A stretch of 64,000 nt of DNA from the NCBI RefSeq assembly GCF_003751625.1, contig NZ_RJUL01000006.1, positions 1 to 64,000 on the forward strand, in the 5' to 3' direction. The notes below the pieces were generated by a model. It was not told the DNA's origin and made no database searches. It worked only from the letters and a program-made list of their open reading frames with translations. Within the stretch, counting starts at the first letter, position 1; each line of letters opens with the position of its first letter. Below, piece after piece: positions 62,701-64,000 of this stretch. The DNA is from Gallaecimonas pentaromativorans (lineage in GTDB: Bacteria; Pseudomonadota; Gammaproteobacteria; Enterobacterales; Gallaecimonadaceae). Position numbers and translations under genes: made by a program.

Positions 62701-62801
62701 TGTTTCTGGTTCCCCTTTGTTACCAGAGCCTGACCGGCCTTCGCCGCCGCTGGCGCGAGGTGAGCAGCCACGCCCGCCTCAAAGTAGGCATCAGCGGATA
62801 A
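59769..62801 (+). CDS. RND efflux permease, second of two
   Basis: A 1010-residue AcrB-family pump with SLKRPVTVLMVSISMLMMGFLASRW at the start, GMLVDNAVVVVESIATERARG in helix 4 and GIVVNNGIVLVDRINQLKDQG in the second half. It differs markedly from the first permease, so this is not a recent duplication. The ATG at 59769 lies inside the end of the first permease gene and gives the standard short cytoplasmic start. Substrates cannot be predicted. No regulator gene adjoins the operon. Confidence 0.94.
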   Translation: MNNAAARLASLSLKRPVTVLMVSISMLMMGFLASRWLPLEMWPGIEIPQISVQVPYANATPQEVETNITRPIEEALAGLSGVKEMKSESTSDGASIQMEFDWATNVNAKSIEAREQIDSIRHLLPKDVERVFVVQFSTSDMPVLTLRLSGKTDFATAYELLDRELKRPLERLPGVSKVQLYGVDKPELKIDLSAERLYAMSLSPLAVAKRLQAANFQLAAGNIYGAHQQWLVHPNGTWLSPKDAGDIYLTPAVQLKDVANISVGEPERREGRHFDQTYAVGLDVYKESGANLVDVAGEVLKVIKDAEHNPALDGVRLYVMENQAQSVQDSLSGLLQSGMVGAALSALVLFAFLRRFAMTAVVVLSVPFAICLTLAVMYFMGLSLNILSMMGLMLAVGMLVDNAVVVVESIATERARGLSGDEAVTEGVNKVALAMAAGTLTTAIVFLPNLFGAKIELTVFLKHVSVAICISLAASLLLAITLIPLLTKRYSGKAPIAAKTPARYLKALRWLLARPLRAWLLFILLGASTFLPLSQLPSDDGYDGDDKQLYISMALPGEFPLAMVEAEVTRMETYIYAHKDELGVDSVYSYYAPSEATLTLLLAKPAVMPRDALKKTLREHWPKTALARPQFGWSNGGGDGVRLTLQGPSSERLRALAGELVPQLATIKGLTDVRADQDALAREIRIYPIAERLDALGLKADTVAQQISLALRGAPARTLRNDQGETDVTLYSDHQSHRDLAMLKRLPVGLSDGKLIRLEQVARIEEQPQVGAIKRYDRQTTVAIGANLEKLPLSEARQQISAMMAQVALPPGYRWSLDGRFKNQDEGQQAMMVNMLLALVMIYIVMAALFESVLMPLAIITAIFYSMTGAFWAFWLTGNPMTIMGMIGLLVLMGIVVNNGIVLVDRINQLKDQGPLGEMIVTACGERLRPILMTVATTVLGLVPLALGGTRIGGGGPSYAPMAIAIIGGLLLSTLVSLFLVPLCYQSLTGLRRRWREVSSHARLKVGISG

Positions 62802-62826
62802 AAAAAGGGCCAACCGGCCCTTTTTT
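62801..62826 (+). terminator. Terminator of the RND operon
   Basis: AAAAAAGGGCC-AACC-GGCCCTTTTTT at the stop of the second permease gene. Confidence 0.92.
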
Positions 62827-62908
62827 CCGCAAAGCATGATAGACAGGATGATCCGGTCAGGAATGCATTACGTAGCGCTAAAGCACCTTTTAACAAGGAA
62901 CGTTGACC

Positions 62909-63139
62909 ATGCCATTTCAAGACCGCCACCACTGCCGCCAATGTCGCCAGCGGCGCGAACAAAAAAGTGCCCTCTTTAACCTCTCCGGTAATGTGCACCT
63001 GCTGCTGTTTTTAGCAACGGGCGGTCTGTGGCTGCTGGTGATGCTGGCTGGGTATGTGCTGCGCCCGTTGCAGGAGCGGCTTACCGGCTGGTACTGCGCT
63101 TCTTGTCAGGGCCACAGAGAAAAGCTGCTTTTGCCCTGA
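62909..63139 (+). CDS. Small membrane protein with paired CxxC motifs
   Basis: A 76-residue protein I do not recognise by name. CRQC at about 10-13 and CASC at about 64-67 flank one hydrophobic helix (VHLLLFLATGGLWLLVMLAGYVL), an arrangement that could bind one zinc ion or act as a redox pair at the membrane. AAGGA lies about nine bases before the ATG at 62909. It is an independent gene between the RND terminator and the PAS sensor. Confidence 0.65.
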   Translation: MPFQDRHHCRQCRQRREQKSALFNLSGNVHLLLFLATGGLWLLVMLAGYVLRPLQERLTGWYCASCQGHREKLLLP

Positions 63140-63211
63140 AATCAGGCACTTTTTTTGAAAAATAGCTAATCGCTTCCATACTTTGGCTCAGATCCCAAGG
63201 AACGGAATGCG

Positions 63212-64000
63212 ATGGCGGGCCTCTTCCCTAAACTCATTACCTTGCGCTGGCAACCGGGCCAGCCATCGGTTTGCCTCGAGCAAGACGGCCAGCCCCGGAC
63301 CTTATCGGTCAAATCCTTCTTTCGCCAATGCTTTCAAAGCCATGCCACGGCCGTGCTGCGGGCCCTTCGCCTGCAACTGGCCAGCCACAACCAGGCGGTA
63401 CTGGAATCCCAAGACGAGCATCACCACCACTGGCTGTCGGCCATTGTCGATAACCAGCAGGTGCAGTTGCAGGTGATGACCACCCTTGCCGGGCGCGACA
63501 GCACCCTTTTGCAGATGGCTGACGAGCTGTGCGGCATTGGGTATTGGCACTGGCAGCTGCGGGACAACCGTTTTTTCTGGTCGCCCCAGATCTATCAAAT
63601 TCACGGCCTGCCCCCCAGCCACCCGGTAACCCTGGACGATACCCTGAGCCACTATCACCCCGAGGATCAGCCCCAGCTGCGCGCCTTGATGGCCGAAGTG
63701 ACCGCCGGGCCGGTGCGCCGCCAGTTCCAAGGGCGCATCCAGCGGGCCGACGGCCAGTGGCGGCGCGTCAGCGTCAAAGGGGTGTCGGTCAGCAGCGATG
63801 GCGGCGCCGTCACCGACGTATTCGGGGTGGTCCAAGACATCACCCACCACCAGCAAAGCCAGGCCAAGATGCACCGCCTGGCACTGGTGGCTGCCCAAAC
63901 CGCCAGCGGCGCCCTGATTTGCGACAAGCAGCGCCGGGTGGAATGGCTCAACTCGGCCTTCGAGCGGCTCACCGGCTATGGCCTGGACGATCTCTACCAA
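63212..64000 (+). CDS. PAS-domain sensor protein, C-terminal part beyond the window
   Basis: The frame is open from the ATG at 63212 (with AAGGAACGGA upstream) to the last base: 263 codons without a stop. The first 85 residues are a His-rich, unassigned domain. Residues about 95-210 form a PAS_3-type fold (ELCGIGYWHWQLRDNRFFWSPQIYQIHGLPPSHPVTLDD, RIQRADGQWRRVSVKGVSV) closed by GVVQDITHHQ, and a second PAS begins at about 225 (ALICDKQRRVEWLNSAFERLTGY). Output is probably GGDEF, EAL or histidine kinase, but is not visible. Confidence 0.88.
   Translation, partial: MAGLFPKLITLRWQPGQPSVCLEQDGQPRTLSVKSFFRQCFQSHATAVLRALRLQLASHNQAVLESQDEHHHHWLSAIVDNQQVQLQVMTTLAGRDSTLLQMADELCGIGYWHWQLRDNRFFWSPQIYQIHGLPPSHPVTLDDTLSHYHPEDQPQLRALMAEVTAGPVRRQFQGRIQRADGQWRRVSVKGVSVSSDGGAVTDVFGVVQDITHHQQSQAKMHRLALVAAQTASGALICDKQRRVEWLNSAFERLTGYGLDDLYQ

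Overview
The window is a GC-rich chromosomal segment of a gammaproteobacterium. The divergent gltA / sdhCDAB-sucABCD locus in the E. coli order, YciK, SohB, YcbL, SstT, a VolA/Pla-1 type lipoprotein lipase and a B12-riboswitch-controlled BtuB all fit a free-living, probably marine or estuarine, Alteromonadales/Aeromonadales-like genus. Gallaecimonas is my guess, not something the sequence proves. I see no tRNA, rRNA, CRISPR array or complete IS. A truncated Y1-type transposase reaches the left edge.

Region 1 (about 900-4950) is the accessory part: a compact array of integron gene cassettes, all on the minus strand and visibly AT-richer than the rest. Each ORF is bracketed by imperfect-palindrome attC sites. 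Six pairs of cassette-boundary heptamers match exactly, which is the signature of integron cassettes. Cassette products are a DUF3800 protein, a small lipoprotein, a membrane-anchored protein and two unknowns. At the expected attI end there is a strong LexA (SOS) box, but no integrase gene follows it: only a 26-codon ORF and about 290 bases of apparent non-coding or decayed sequence.

Region 2 (4950-20200) is core genome: sstT, a NYN-domain protein, apbE, an Old Yellow Enzyme reductase, a formate/nitrite channel and a 2-hydroxyacid dehydrogenase. Next comes a cobalamin riboswitch driving btuB plus a DUF6580 membrane protein, then a DASS/TrkA-C transporter, a lemA gene with an apparent single-base frameshift, a DUF3137 partner, and an AraC regulator overlapping an SDR-family reductase.

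Region 3 (20200-29000) looks like one short-chain hydroxyacid / ketone-body module. It holds a GntP permease with a MetX-like esterase, a LuxR-type response regulator, and the operon scoA-scoB-hbdH followed by a giant SLC5-transporter/hybrid histidine kinase whose start codon overlaps the hbdH stop. Acetoacetate and 3-hydroxybutyrate would be converted to acetoacetyl-CoA under control of this transporter-sensor.

Region 4 (29000-39150) holds sohB, a large surface lipase, yciK, a PfkB kinase, an HcaT-like MFS protein, tesB, ycbL, a small membrane protein and a GGDEF diguanylate cyclase.

Region 5 (39150-50500) is the TCA cluster: sdhCDAB, sucAB and sucCD on the minus strand, separated by internal terminators, with gltA divergent. 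Region 6 (50500-64000) encodes exported hydrolases (S10 peptidase, phospholipase C family), a di-haem peroxidase, a tripartite-type RND pump with two different inner-membrane permeases and a lipoprotein adaptor, a small zinc-ribbon-like membrane protein, and the N-terminal part of a PAS-domain sensor running off the right edge.
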